Shown in pieces: positions 10,122-22,052 of a stretch of 64,000 bases of DNA. Source of the stretch: Oscarella lobularis (taxonomy: Eukaryota > Porifera > Homoscleromorpha > Homosclerophorida > Oscarellidae); NCBI RefSeq assembly GCF_947507565.1, contig NC_089182.1, positions 992,001 through 1,056,000 of the forward strand, read 5' to 3'. The notes under the pieces were generated by a model. The model saw only the letters and a program-made list of their open reading frames with translations, made no database searches and was not told the DNA's origin. Numbering within the stretch: position 1 is the first letter of the stretch; the number at the start of each line of letters is the position of its first letter. The position numbers were made by a program, and so were the translations under genes.

Positions 10122-13100
10122 TTAATCAGAGAAAAATCGAATGTCAGTGTCATGAGGACCCAAGCGATCACCCACCGTAGACCCCGGGACGAGAAGTGTT
10201 ACCTTGCGAAGAAGGATTTGCGCATTCAAGCGCAGCAGGCAAACAGCGAAGCGTCGGCGCCAGTATCGAGCTGCAGCGGGACGGTCGTCGAGAAATTCGA
10301 TGGACGGGCGACGGACGATCTTTTTGAAGAAGTCGACGGCGACCGGACTCCAACGTCCAAAGACTTCGAACGTCAAAGGCTCGAAGAGATAGCCGAGGGA
10401 GGTTGCCTCCGCACGGTATTTCGTCGACTTCTCGGTGTCGCGATAGATGGCCGCTGCTCCGTTGGTGGAATGGCTCTGCGGCAGACAACCCGGCCGTTGA
10501 GGGTGGATGATCGAAACGTCGAGAAGTAATTTCTTGCCATCTTGGTAGTCATAGATGCTGATATCGGGCCGCTTGAAGTCACCAAAGTCGCCTTGTCCCT
10601 CTAGCTCGCAGTGGTAATTGACGGATCGTAATAGAGAGAGCCAGATCGTGGCGACGAGTTTGGCCTCCATCCTTCCGACAGGTCAGCGCGTGGTATCCAG
10701 CTTCATCCCAGGTGGTAGAGCAAGTGCAGCAGGGCAGACTGCGGAGCACAGGAATAGACAGACCCAGCCGAAGAGACACTGCCGTTTGAAATTCAGCGTT
10801 GGTAAACGACAGATGTCTCGAGGCCGGGATCGCATCTAACCAAGCGCCCGCGTCTGGACCCGCCGCACTCCTCAACCTCGCCTGGGTGAAGCGATTAGCG
10901 GACGAGAGCAAACCAGCGTGTTCGGCATCGAGAAGGAGATGAGAGAGGACCCGCTGAAGCTTGAGATGTTTTTCCGAAAGGGTTGCGATTGATGGTATTG
11001 CTTCCGCCACAGCTGGAGTAGCCTGAGAGAGGGCGGACAGCGTGTGAGCAACATGGCCGCAGAAAAGGTTGTCGGATGGAGCGACAGATACGTCAAGAGC
11101 GGATGGAAATTGCTCTAGACGGCTTGGCAACGAGGCAAGGGTAGCTGCCCAGGCACCCAAAAAAGCGCAGGGAGACGTGCGCTCGGCCAAAGGCAGCCCC
11201 ATGCCACCTTGAGAGAGACGTAGGTGTAGTTGGCGAAGTTGAATATTGTCAAGCTGGCAGCCAATGATAGAGCAGAAACAAGAGCGAATGTTGGAGTCAT
11301 GTTGCTGCACAGCCTGTTGGATGGTTGACGGTGGAATAGCACGGAGAAGGTGGTTAATTCTGCCCGTTCCACAGTAGCGAAGAAGAAGTAATGCCGACTG
11401 CATGTTGCGAAGCCCACAGAGGCGTTCGAGAAAAGCATTCTCTTCCGCAACAATGCGTAAGCACTCCCCCGCCACATACGAATCCGTGCCAATAGGGCAT
11501 CCCAGGACAGACATTCCCAGCGACGTAAAACCAATGTCCTGCAGTGGCCAAAGCGTGTCAAGACAAGGTGAAAACGCCTGACATTTGTCAGGTCGAACAA
11601 CCAAGCCGACGTCATGCATGCGGCTGCAAAGGACTTGATAAGCTGACACAACCGAGTCGACAGGGCCTCCGATGACTGCATCATCCAGATAACTAATGAC
11701 AAAGCCTTCAGAAGCCGCTGCGTGTGCCGCCACCAAGCAAGATTGTAATGCCAGAGAGAACAGAAAAGGACCCAGAGGGTCCCCCTGTTGCACCCCTTCC
11801 TCCGATTTGATGCAGCGGAAGCCATCTTCATGGAGTAGCACCAAAGAAGGAGGAACTGCGTAGCACGCATAGACGAAAGCCTGTAGAGTTGGAAAGTGTT
11901 CGTTGACGAGATCCAAAAATCGCTGACGGGAAACTGAATTGAAGGCATTGCGCGCGTCGGTCTTCAACAGGACCCAGTCGGGATGTTGAGATAAAGATAA
12001 CTGCAAAAGGTGTACAACTCCGAACCACCAGGAGTAGAAACACCAAACTGGAACGGAGAAAAGTATGACCCGAATCGATCGCGAAGCAAAGAGCAGGCAA
12101 GCTTAGCGACTGTCCGACGAAAAACACTTCCGACAGCGATTGGACGAACGTCCGATTGACCTTTGCAGAGTGCGATCAAACGCGCTCCAGCAAAAGCCGT
12201 GGCCGCCTCCGTCGGTATCGTGCCTGCGAGGAAGTGATTGCAGACAGCCAGAAAACTGAGCAACACCTCGTGATTGCCGAGTAGCAACCGGAGGTGTTCG
12301 AAACGCCAACCATCACATCCTCCCCCTGATCCACGAGGACTGTCGCGAAGCACTTGACGAAGCGTGTTAAATGACGCTTGAATCGGAGCGACATCATCAG
12401 GAATGTGGGGTAATGTCGGACGTGGAGCGGACGGATGTTTTTGCTCGAGTTTGTGGAAAGTGTCGTCAGAAGGCGGGGCCAGTCCCTTACTAGTGAGAAG
12501 ATGGCCCGCACGGGAGATTTCGCCATGACGGACCTTCTTTTCGACTGCTGCACCCAGCGCGGACGGAGTCATTCCATCAGCAGCAACATCGCCCCCAATG
12601 TCGCGGTCAGGAGACGACGTCTCGGCGAGGTGTGAAGCGTCAAAAAGAGTGCCCCATTTTTTCTCAGGAAAGAGACGAATCCGCGCCTTCCGATCGAGGT
12701 CGAAATCATCCGATCCTTCCGCCTGAGATGGTTGAAGAATTAGACGTGGTAGAAGAAACAGCAGCTTCCACTTGTCGATGTTGGTGGGATCATCGACGAT
12801 CTCTTCAAAAGTCATGCGGCAACATTGCAAATAAAGCCCCTGAAGGTTTCCAGGAATATTTTCAATCGATGGCGAGATGACACTGCAAAGATCGTCGAAG
12901 ACCAGTGTCGACAAAAAGGCGTAGCCTTCCAGCCGATCACTCTGTTGGGTAGATGACATTCCCGGTTCAGAAGTTGGTCGAGGACTTGAGGCGAGCCGAG
13001 CAAGAGAAATTCCCTGGATGAGCGATGCAGAGGATGGCACGTGCGGCTCCACGTGCGAAGTCGAGGATTGACTGTTAGATTCTGGACGAGCAGAGCGATT

Positions 13101-13499
13101 GACTGCGAGAGAAGGACGAGCAGGCTCCGTAGGATGCGAAGAATCGACCCGGCTATTCGACACCTCCTCCAAACCCTCCGAACGCGCCGAACTATCCGTC
13201 GATCGAAGCGATGACGTAATCGTCGCGTGGCCACTCGCAAGTGAATCGGGACGGTTTTCCCCTGCTGTCGCTCCATTTTCACGTTGCATATTGCATTGCG
13301 GATAATGTCGCGTGAGGCTTTTGAAGATTTGACCGCAATCTGGGCACGGAGCGAGACCGTGCGTCGCGAGGTATTCCGCAGGGACGCTCTCCAGCTTGTG
13401 ACAATGGCGAATATGTTCGTAGACCTTCGAAAGGCGCTCCGAAGTGTATCGACATAGAGAAAAAGGACATTCCTTCGGAGCCTTCGTAGGTGGCATCAC
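10122..13499 (-). mobile_element. Non-LTR retrotransposon with R2-type (RLE) endonuclease, decayed copy
   Basis: On the minus strand three overlapping frames encode zinc-finger motifs, a reverse transcriptase and a restriction-like endonuclease, in the order seen in the R2/NeSL/Hero superclade of early non-LTR elements. There are no long terminal repeats, integrase or APE endonuclease. The 5' end lies a little beyond 13499, and a 14-bp direct repeat (cttggagggggtgt, twice, about 13515-13545) sits there. The 3' untranslated part extends left of 10122 to an unknown limit. Two frame breaks make this copy inactive as it stands. It inserted upstream of, or into, the doubtful small gene at 13.6-14.1 kb. 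Confidence 0.85.
10122..13499 (-). pseudogene. Retrotransposon polyprotein: C2H2/CCHH fingers - reverse transcriptase - RLE endonuclease, two frameshifts
   Basis: Segment 1 (13499 to about 12000) begins MMPPTKAPKECPFSLC with two cysteine/histidine finger-like motifs. A Ser/Pro-rich linker follows, then the N-terminal RT blocks (GGCDGWRFEHL, SDVRPIAVGSVFRR, FQFGVSTPGGSE). The frame changes near 11964-12006, and segment 2 (to 10579) continues with LLKTDARNAFNSVSR, EGVQQGDPLGPFLFSLAL and the catalytic YLDD. It ends in a C-x-C...H...C knuckle followed by RRHD, the hallmark preceding an RLE. A second break near 10625-10665, by a GA-rich run, leads into segment 3 (10670-10122) with KRPDISIYD and LLLDVSI. 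These match the PD-(D/E)xK core of R2-type endonucleases. All key catalytic motifs survive, so the decay is recent or the breaks are sequencing errors. Confidence 0.85.
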
Positions 13500-13613
13500 A
13501 GTGGGCGGGCACGACTTGGAGGGGGTGTCTTGGAGGGGGTGTTCATTTACGGTCTGGTTGCCGGCACTTTTCTCACCCGAGAGGCACGATTAGACGGAGG
13601 ATGACCTGGCCCA

Positions 13614-14053
13614 GGAGACTTCGACTTGGGCATTGCACTGCCTTTCCTGTCGACTCCTACAAACAGTGGTCGGCCGTTCTCCACTTCCGCAAGCTCCGGT
13701 TCTTCTCAGGAACATATACCGAAGAGTTTGGTACCAACGAGCCGGGGGACTCGGTTTTAGGGGCCGACTCTCGTCCAGGCGGTACTGATCGGAGTGGCCG
13801 AGGACCCGCAACTCGCCCTAAATTTTTGGAACGGGTGGTCATCGCTTGCGGTGGCTGCCTTGGGCTACGAAAGCGTCCAAACCTCCCCGTGGTGTAGCCT
13901 GGGTAACGCGAATATGGACGCAACGACAAAAGGTACGTAAAACGATGATTTGACAGAGACTGACCTTCTTTTTTTCTGTAGATCGAAACGTGGCGAGAGG
14001 GCTCAAGAAAAAGGAAGATAAGAAGCCGAGAGAAAAATCAAAGACGGGACCAT
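13614..14053 (+). CDS. Doubtful small gene ending in a Lys-rich tail
   Basis: The best-supported part is the 3' end. An exon at about 13761-13922 is followed by an intron (gtacgt...ctgtag) and a last exon ending LKKKEDKKPREKSKTGP at a stop at 14053. A poly(A) signal lies 39 bp on. The exon before it can be read as GPTLVQAVLIGVAEDPQLAL followed by a Trp-rich hydrophobic stretch, which might be membrane-associated. The 5' part is uncertain: the open frame starting with ATG at 13601 does not join in the right phase, so either another exon lies upstream or the gene is broken. The retrotransposon lies directly upstream. I do not recognise the family. Confidence 0.3.
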
Positions 14054-14091
14054 AGGATTTTGCATGCATGTGCTCGTTTTTTGTATTTCTA

Positions 14092-14097
14092 AATAAA
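14092..14097 (+). terminator. Poly(A) signal AATAAA
   Basis: AATAAA lies 39 bp after the stop of the small Lys-rich frame, within a T-rich stretch. It supports transcription of that frame on the plus strand. Confidence 0.5.
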
Positions 14098-14103
14098 GGA
14101 GGA

Positions 14104-14687
14104 GTGTTCAAATGAATCGTCGTGAAAAAATGACCGACTCGAAATTGAACTTCTGCGAAGCAAGGCTTGGCCCAAATCGTCCGTAGTTCAATGTCGTTTT
14201 CGAGCGGCGAGCATATTTGGGTGAATCGACATCGCTTCTTGCTTCTTGCCTCTCTTGCCTGTACACGAACGACCTGTTTTCAGCAACGCGCTAGCTAATT
14301 GTCGACAAGAACTTGAACAACAATTCGTAGGCACCTCGAATTCCCCTTTTTTTGGAATAAATACTTCGATCGGCCATGCAGTACCGGAACGGACGACAAG
14401 TGACGCCTTTTGGGACCCGTTACACATAGAAGGCCCGAAGAAAGAATGGCGTCGCTATTGCTCGACTAGGCGAAGAGAGCGAGACACGCCGCTGCACTGC
14501 CACTCATTTCTCACGCATATTATCTGTGCTCGTGCTCGTGCTCGTGCTCGTGCGCGACCTGGCTCCTCCCTCTCAAAATACCTACAGTATGATAATAATA
14601 AGAAACGGAAGACGTGTAAGAGAAAAAAGAGACGGTCCGTCAGAAATCAGCCTGTCTCCCTGGGGGAAAAATCAAAGAAACTAACCC
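14104..14687. other. Intergenic stretch with a hexanucleotide repeat
   Basis: Nothing convincing is encoded here. A run of about four and a half copies of TGCTCG lies at 14526-14553. Open frames on both strands lack domains and biased composition. The right end is the 3' flank of the minus-strand GATA gene. Confidence 0.4.
14526..14553 (+). repeat. (TGCTCG)n microsatellite
   Basis: About four and a half tandem copies of a 6-bp unit (gtgctc register) in intergenic DNA between the small Lys-rich frame and the GATA gene. Confidence 0.85.
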
Positions 14688-16206
14688 CTATAAGAGGCGT
14701 GTAGCCGGAAATCGAAATTGTCCTACGTTGGCCTGATTGGGGGAGTAGGGAACGGCGCAAGATCGCGCTGCAGCCGCTGCCGCTGTCAAAGAGGCAAACT
14801 GCGACGATCCCACGTCAATAACGGGTGGGGGGCTCGAGTAATTGGCGCTGCCGCCAGAGGCGACAGAGGAGGAGCCACTTTTCGTAAAATGGACGCTCTT
14901 TTTCGATTTAGACGACGCCTTTCGGTTGCGCGTTTGAATGATTTCTTTCTTCAAGCTAAGAGGTCGAGACACCTAAAAGAAGAGAGAAAGAGAGAAGAAT
15001 CGGTTTAATTAATTCCTAAGAATAGTGTATCTTTTACCTTATGTAATTTGAAGTAGAGACCGCACGGATTGCAAACCGGTTCGCCCTGGTCGTTTCTTCT
15101 CCACAGCGTCGTCGCAGTCGTTCCGCAATTGGTACACGCCAAATCGCAACGTTTGGCCGCCGTCTGGAGAAAAAATACTGTACATGTATAGTATATGACT
15201 ATAGGTGCTTTATACCAGTTTTTTCTTGGGCTTCTCCAGAGGCCGATTAGAACCGTTCAACTTGTGGTAGATCCCACACGCGTTGCACAGATAATGATCC
15301 GAATTGTTCCGACGCCACAGCGGCGTCGCCGTGACACCGCAATTCGCACAGACCCGATTTTCACCTAAACGAAAGAAAGAATAGCACCCTAACGAGCTAA
15401 AGATCAACCCCATCACGTCTTCAACACTCACAGGGCGAAGAAGACTCCTTGCTTGGAACTGACACCACTTCCGATTTATTATTAGTAGTTGTATTTCTCG
15501 TCGTCGGAGTAAAGGCGGATGCAGGAGAGGGAGCTACTGCAGTCAGAGGAGGTGGTGGCGGAATGGCGCAGCTGGACGAAGACGTCGCCGAGACGCAATC
15601 CAGCGGCAAACAGGAGTAGTGAGAAGGTGGCTGCTGTTGTTGTTGCTGCTGCTGTTGTTTCTCGAACTGAAATTGAAAATAGTTGATGCGTCCCGCCGCC
15701 GCCGCGGCAGCGGCAGCGGCGACGTCACAGGAAGACCGACACGATTCCATATCAAAGTCTTTGGGCGGAGTCGGCGGCAGAGAAAAATTCCCGTGTTGAT
15801 AATTAGATTGATGGAACAGAGTGGATTTCCCGTCGACACTCCCGTACGAAGGCGGCGGCGGCGGCGGCGGCGAATACCATTGATTGAACGAATCTTTTCC
15901 CCACAAAGAAAAAGTAGGCGCGGCGGCAATCGACGGCGTCGACGGCGTGAGCGGAGGCGGTGCCGGCGAATCGTCGACGATCGACGTCGACCAGCCGCCG
16001 CCGCCGCCAAAAAAAGCCGCCGAATCGCGATGAGAAGCGAATACGGCGGGCGCGTGATGAAGAAAACCATGATGATGATATGCGGGAGGAAGTGATGAAG
16101 TCGGATCGCCAACGAGTGGCGGCGGAGGCGGGCGTGTGCCGTTGGAGAAGGGAAATGTAGTTGGGGTTGCCGCGGCGCAATGCGAATAGGGGTTGCGCGC
16201 GTCCAT
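14688..16206 (-). CDS. GATA transcription factor with two zinc fingers
   Basis: Four exons (16206-15432, 15364-15216, 15163-15038, 14972-14688) join in frame to 444 residues. Residues about 1-305 are low complexity: Pro, Ser, His and Gln runs, a nine-glutamine run and a long Ala run, as in activation regions. Exon 2 carries finger 1 (CANC-17-CNAC) and exon 3 carries finger 2 (CTNC-17-CNPC). Exon 4 opens with the basic tail [14 protein letters not shown], which contacts DNA and serves as nuclear signal. The two-finger layout with one finger per exon is typical of animal GATA1-6; in sponges a single ancestral-type gene is usual, so no subclass is assigned. Finger 2 has T in place of the usual P in TPLW (TTLWRR). 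The start is the first ATG in a long open exon; an upstream non-coding exon cannot be excluded. Confidence 0.93.
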
Positions 16207-18235
16207 TGCGGCGTTTGTTTGGTTCTGTTACATAAATAAGATCTCGAGTGAGGTTTTTTTCGTTTTGTTTCGGGGGCTCGGATTCGCGTCAACGCTGCCG
16301 TTGCAGCGGCACCTGATTAGTTAATTACGGGAGCATTAGTAGAGTGATTATCGAGGACAAGGTTTGTGCAGTGGGGAAGGCGAGGGGATCGAAGCAGGGG
16401 AACTGCAGCCCAGCTAAAGGGGAGTTGGAGGGAGCCAGACAGGCAGGCGCCAGTCGCGTCCAGCAAAACAAAAACATCGCCTCAGCTATTTCGTAGGAGC
16501 GAGCGAGGTGTCTTCAATTCTCACCTTTTCGTCTCTCGTGTGAGATAGCGAGACGAGACGAGACGATAACGCTACGGTGGGCGCTCCGACGCTCGCGCAA
16601 TGCAGCACTCGATTGGAAGGCGACGATCCGACATTATGTGGCGCCGGTCCGTCTAGCCGTCAGCCAATGAGCGCCGTCAAATTGATTGCTAGTGTCCCGG
16701 GTGACGCCAAATTGGCCAGACGCGGTCGGGGCCCCCGAATAGCCCGTCCAGAATCGTTGAAGCTCCCGTATAGGTGAGAAATCTAGAAATTTAAATCAAA
16801 ATACGACGTCATTAGACGCGTATTAAAAGGGTAGTGTAGATTCCCAAACATATTGAGGTGTGGCACCACTCGCCTTTTCTTTCTACTCGCATTCAAGTTC
16901 TAAATCTGAGATGACGTTAGAATGAAAAATTTCCTATTGAACTAAAGCCATAGCGTTCTTGACCTAAAGCAAAGTACACCGTCTTTTCCGTTACGGTATG
17001 TCCCTGTGCTTACCTCCAAGTCCTCAAGAGGAAAGGAAGTGGGATGGCGTCCGCTTCCGTCCGCATTCAAGCTTTTGGAACTTGAAGAAGTCGAGGACGT
17101 CCGATCGACGCCACAGTATCCTAAGAATAGGGCTTTCGGGTTTTTTCTTCTGATGACATCATTTTACGTATAAACAACCGGTAACGCCTGACTCTTGTAC
17201 GCCACCTGGGGCAGATTCTTTCCGAAACACCTTGAGTTGAAAAGTCATCCGGACTGAATATGCCCTAGTTGACCTATGTATGTGAATATGCAACAGTTCT
17301 AATTAATTTGAGTTGCACGTGGCCACGGACACGTACTAAGTCGTATTCCCGCGTGACGCCGTGCCTTACGTCGAGTGATGAGACAGTGCGGCCCCCTACG
17401 TCAAACGATGACAGCGCGGAACCCCGCTTTCGCCGGTGGAGGGATGTCGTGACGTAATATGACGTCTCCCGCGACGACAGTCTAAAGTGAGGTTTCTCTC
17501 TTCCACGGCAATTTGGACTAATAGTCAATCCGCAAATACGTTCGCACGCCTGACCGACTGGGAACGAGGAAAAAGCTGAAAATAGACAGTTAGCAGAAGT
17601 GGGGCAGTGCCGTCATGTGGCTCGTTCGAACTGGTTGACAGAAGACCGCAGGTGGCTGACGAAATTGAATAAGGTCAACGGAAGGAAACTCAGATGGTAC
17701 GAGCGTCAATCTTCGTAAAAATCTGCTTCCATGGATAATCAGGAAAGCGAATGACAATCGACCCCAAATTCGGGAACAGAATTGTCGCGAGAATCTCGTC
17801 GAGAAAGAAGAAAGACGGCGAGATTTCCTTCCACCCTTCCATCTCCCCCACGGTGCTTTACTTACCATGACAGAATTGATTCAACGAGCTAACGAGCATA
17901 TTAGTCTGTTTACCTTCTTATTATGTCATCTTGACGATGCATCATGCTCTCCTGTAGCGAGAACACTCAACACAAACAACCGCTATTTTCCTAACTGGAA
18001 GCGAAGTGTTAATTGCAATTTATGGTTACCCGTCATCCTGCTCTTCAGCTGCATCACTGCCTCCCAACAGTGCAAAGGACGCACATAATTAAGTTGTCCC
18101 CGCCCCAGACCAGCATTTAAAGGGAGCACAGATCCAGTCGGAGTATCAGTTTCAGAGGAGAACAGCAACCACTACCACTACCAGTCCACCACCAACACCA
18201 CCAAGCCTACTTCTACTCTTCAAAAAAAGATTACA
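16207..18235. other. Two-kilobase intergenic region, probable regulatory DNA of the GATA gene
   Basis: No open frame shows a domain or splices sensibly. It separates the divergent starts of the GATA factor (-) and the secreted protein gene (+). In a window where divergent genes are usually 100-350 bp apart, this is the longest gap apart from the repeat-bearing stretch. Several TGACGT half-sites cluster at about 17445-17470 (gtgacgtaatatgacgtc), resembling CRE/ATF sites. A TTTAAAG motif about 115 bp before the ATG of the secreted gene could be a TATA-like element. These motif readings are weak without conservation data. Confidence 0.4.
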
Positions 18236-19807
18236 ATGACTACGTCAACGTTTCATCTCTTACTCGTTGTTGCCGTCGCATCGACTATCAACGGTGCCCC
18301 CGTAGACCAAACGACAAGCGGCTTCTCCGAACAGCCACCGACCGGCGGAGTATGCGATACGACTCGAAGAAATCAAAACCAAGCGAGAGACGCTTGCGAA
18401 GGACGTTCGGTAAGAACGTCGAGACACGTGTGCAAACATCAAATATCTGATATTTCCTTCTAGCTTCTCACGTGCACGGAAAACGGACAAATCGAAGTAT
18501 GCGATTGGGAAACGATGCAACCGCGATATGTCGACTGCGTCTATAACGCGAAAGCGGGTCGCTGCGAGGAAGAACGACCCCGACCCTACAGCATGGGCAC
18601 GCCCTGCGAAGTAAGCCTATGGGCATAAGAGGATCCCCCCCCTTCCAAATTCAAATATTTTCTTTCGTTAGATTCACGTCGATAAGACGTCGTGCGAACG
18701 CGCTAGCAGTCCCGAATCGCTCGACTACGCGACTCGACGCAACTGCGCGTGGCACGAGTCGTCGAAAGCGTGCCGCTCGCCGGTGCCGGCCTATTTCTAC
18801 ATGCTCACCAAGGAGGGTCTCGTCTTTCGAGTCGATCCCTTCCAGAAGAAGCTCGAATGTAAGTAAATTAAACAGACCGAAGCTACACACGCTACCTCCT
18901 TGGGGATCAATGAACGTCAAAAGGATTAAAACCGGCATGCATATAAATGAACATTATGCTAACGTCCCCTTCCCCTCCGTATGGGTTCCCACACATGAAC
19001 GAGCCCAAAAAAATTCCTTAGTCTCGAAGTCATCCTCCCCCCCCCCCCCCCCCCCCCTCCAACTTTTTACGACCGACCCCATGTATAGCGAAAATTTGAC
19101 AATGAATAACTAGTCTTCTAATTATTATTTTTCTTTTCTAAGATGTCTACAATAAGACTGGTGCGACTGCTCTCGCTGCAGATCCCAATCACCCCGGCGC
19201 TATCTACGTGGCGCATAAGAATGCGAAGGACGAAGATGTCGTCGCTCGCGTCGCTAATATCGAACGCGGCGCGGGTCGATCGTCGGAGAAGGTCTACGCA
19301 CGGATACTAGCGGAAATGCCGGTGACTGAAAACGGGCTGGGCGAGAATAACGAGGGAGCGCTTCTCACGACGCTTCCCGCGTCGCGTCACGGCGATAATC
19401 CGAAGCTTGCGATCTACGATGGGGGCCGGAGGGGTGACGTCACGGCGTGGAAGGAACGATCGAACGGTTGCGGGCGTAAAATGGAAGGGGATATTGCCAT
19501 AGAGCCCTCGACGTCGGTGACGGGGAAGAATCGGGTCGTTACGGCGAGCAGCGGACGCATACTCGACGTTTTGAATTGCCAACGGTACAATTGGATCATA
19601 GGAGACGTCGAGGGACTCGCTTTTACCTGCAACGGAGACTTGTACGCCGGTGCCGACAATCGCATTTACAAGATCGACGTCTCGAAAGAGAAAAGCGAGC
19701 CGATCATGACGCTCGGCGGGTCGCACGACATTCTTGATTTCGCTTCGCAGCCCGGATGCCACGTGATCAGCCGCGACTGCAAGAAGAGGTCCAGCCGAAG
19801 GAGATGA
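18236..19807 (+). CDS. Secreted protein of unknown function
   Basis: Exons 18236-18409, 18464-18610, 18672-18858 and 19143-19807 join in frame to 390 residues. Residues 1-20 (MTTSTFHLLLVVAVASTING) look like a cleavable signal peptide. Residues about 35-165 hold many cysteines, typical of a disulphide-bonded extracellular module. The C-terminal 220 residues contain short repeats of the type GDLYAGADNRIYKIDV and YFYMLTKEGLVFRVD, recalling blades of a beta-propeller such as NHL or TolB. I see no transmembrane segment, so the product is probably released. I do not recognise a named family; the propeller reading is inference. A poly(A) signal follows 120 bp after the stop. Intron 3 carries a 21-base poly-C run. 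Confidence 0.8.
19037..19057 (+). repeat. Poly-C run of 21 bases
   Basis: An uninterrupted run of cytosines in the last intron of the secreted protein gene. Such runs are hard to sequence, and the length may be imprecise. Confidence 0.9.
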
Positions 19808-19926
19808 ACGAAAGTTCGATGATACCTGAGAGACACGCAATACTTGTAGTCAAAAAGTTATAAGAGCTATTTATTTTGATCTGTACTGTACTTTAGTAGT
19901 GCCCGACGTGTATAACTTGAAATATA

Positions 19927-19932
19927 AATAAA
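19927..19932 (+). terminator. Poly(A) signal AATAAA
   Basis: AATAAA 120 bp downstream of the stop at 19807. It is the likely end of the secreted protein transcript. Confidence 0.6.
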
Positions 19933-19939
19933 GAGGAAA

Positions 19940-20360
19940 GAAAATAATTTCGTACTCGCAGCAATTTACGGCATGTTGACTTACGTGGCGGCGAGGCTGT
20001 AACAGTGCCGCCACCGCCACATTTCAAAGCCGTATGACCGAGACCACGTGTTGCCTCAGCTTCCAATAACGTACACAAAAGCCCCATCTTGGACGTTTTT
20101 GCTTACAGCACCAGATGTGCGGTGACGGTGAACCACTTACGAAAGAATTAAGAACATCTTTGTAACGGTCGGTCGACCCTAGCCGCATCCTCTTGCGGGA
20201 AATATTCGCGAGCTCCATGTGAGGCCACGCGGTGTGGTGCAACGAGCTCTGGGGGGAGCGGCTGTCTTACGTCTAATGTTGGCGTCCTCCCAACCACAAT
20301 TTCTTCGAACGTCAAATCATTCCCCAAAACGAACGCGCCCAGAGGGCGAGAAGCCAATTA
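19940..20360 (-). other. Possible small minus-strand gene or decayed sequence
   Basis: Two overlapping minus-strand open frames (20357-20148 and 20242-20024) could join through a very short intron (gtaagacagc...ccccag, about 22 bp). The reading would be ANISRKRMRLGSTDRYKDVL followed by QKRPRWGFCVRYWKLRQHV. No domain is recognised, no start codon is convincing, and a 22-bp intron would be unusually short. It may be a remnant or chance. The rest of 19933-20528 shows nothing else. Confidence 0.2.
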
Positions 20361-20528
20361 AGCAAAACAAATGAAGGGCGAAGGGAAAAGGTGCGCGACC
20401 CAATTGACGACACAATCGATAAAATAAGCCGACACGAATAAGGAAGCAAGCAGGCAAGCAAGAAAAGAAAAGAAGAAGTGCATATTCATACACGACCTAA
20501 TCATCGGCGAGGGATCGCAATAATTCGA

Positions 20529-22020
20529 CTAACTGTCGGCGAACGCCTCTACATAGTTGCCCGGAAACGTGCCGAACTTACCGCTACGTTCCGACGTTCC
20601 GACGAACCAACCGTCCTCGCACTTCTCCACCACGTAGATGACGTCGTCTTCGAGCAAATCCAACTCGTCTTTGTTCTCCGGCGAGTAACTGAACTGAGCG
20701 ACGTACCTAGAGGGCAGGGGAAAAGAAAAAACAAAAGCTACTCATTTTCCTTCTCCACGCCCCGAAGGCAGATACTTTTTCCCGCGATGTTTTTCTTGCA
20801 GCACCGCCGGCGTACGCGAAGGCGGCTGCGCTGGTCGCGCCGGACCCGGTTTCTTCACCGAAGTCTTTCGTTCTTTACCAAATCCCTAAAGGGAAGACAA
20901 TCAATCGACGAAAGAACGACCACGATTTTGTTCTCTCCCACGTCGTCAGGGCTCGCTGATTTCTTCCGAGTCGCCGTCGCCTATAGGCACACACACGTCT
21001 AAATGTTGGTTTTTTCCTACATACACGTCTCTCTTACGGATAGCTTTCTTTCGTATTCTTTCACGTCCATGAGAACCTGAAAGAACGTGTCGTTCATTTC
21101 TCAATCTCCGCGCTGACGTCTCAAACCTCAACATAAGCGACAGGAAATATTCCCTGCGCCGATCCCAATTTGCCTTCATACCAATTATCGTCGACTCTAC
21201 GAATCAGACCGATCAGGTCGTTCTAGAAGGAAAAGACGTCCGTAAGAGAAATAAATAGCGATCATTCCTCCGCCCCCTTGCCTTCTTAAACGAGAGTTCC
21301 TTCGCCGTTTGGCCTTGGAATTTGTATTTGGCTCGTGCCGTCGGCTCGGTGACGACGGGGGAGAGTGGTTGCGTCGGCGTGCGCTTCTTCGGCATCGCCT
21401 CTTCGGGCAGAGCGACGAGAACCTGAAAAAAAACACGCGTGTGTTCTCTTCCACCTTTGACTTTGTTTTTTCCTCTTCTCTTACCTCGACGTATCTGACG
21501 GGAAAGATGCCTTTTCGTCCGTCTAGCTCGCCTTCGAACCAATTCTCGTCGATCTGTCGATTCAACGTCACTATAGCGCCCTTTTGAAAGTCCAATTCTC
21601 TAGAAAATTCAAAACGACGATAGCGGTCAAAAAAGGGGAAAAAAAACGCAAAAGAAAAACCCGCACGCACTTAGGACTCTCCGCCTTGAAACGAAACCTC
21701 GCCCTCGCCTGACCCTTACCAGGAACCACAGGACTCTAGAAAAGAAAAGAAAAACATTTCTCCTAAATCAATGAACCCCCAAAACACTTTTTCTTACCAC
21801 TGGACCAGGCGACGGTGACATTGCCTTTCGAGTTGGAGGAGCGGGAGAAGATTTGTCCGGTGACGTTGTGGCGACGACGCCGGCGGCGGCGGAAGCGACA
21901 GGAACTGGTCTACCGCCGTCGTTAGCGCTCACCTTTACAATCAATGTAGACGTGTGCAATTCGCCGCTGGCAGACGGAGACGGACTCTTCACTGTCACGC
22001 GAGACGAGTAAACCGGCGGC

Positions 22021-22052
<32 letters not shown>

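Noticed and set aside
10168-10529. Plus-strand frames over the retrotransposon endonuclease
   Set aside because: They are antisense shadows of the RLE domain and have no features of their own.
15543-16292. Long Arg- and Ser-rich frames overlapping the GATA N-terminus
   Set aside because: They are shifted readings of the low-complexity Pro/Ala/Gln-coding exon. The GATA frame is the one that splices into the zinc fingers.
17274-17868. Minus-strand frames in the GATA-secreted protein gap
   Set aside because: Arg/Ser-rich, without domain, splice support or conserved motif; probably chance.
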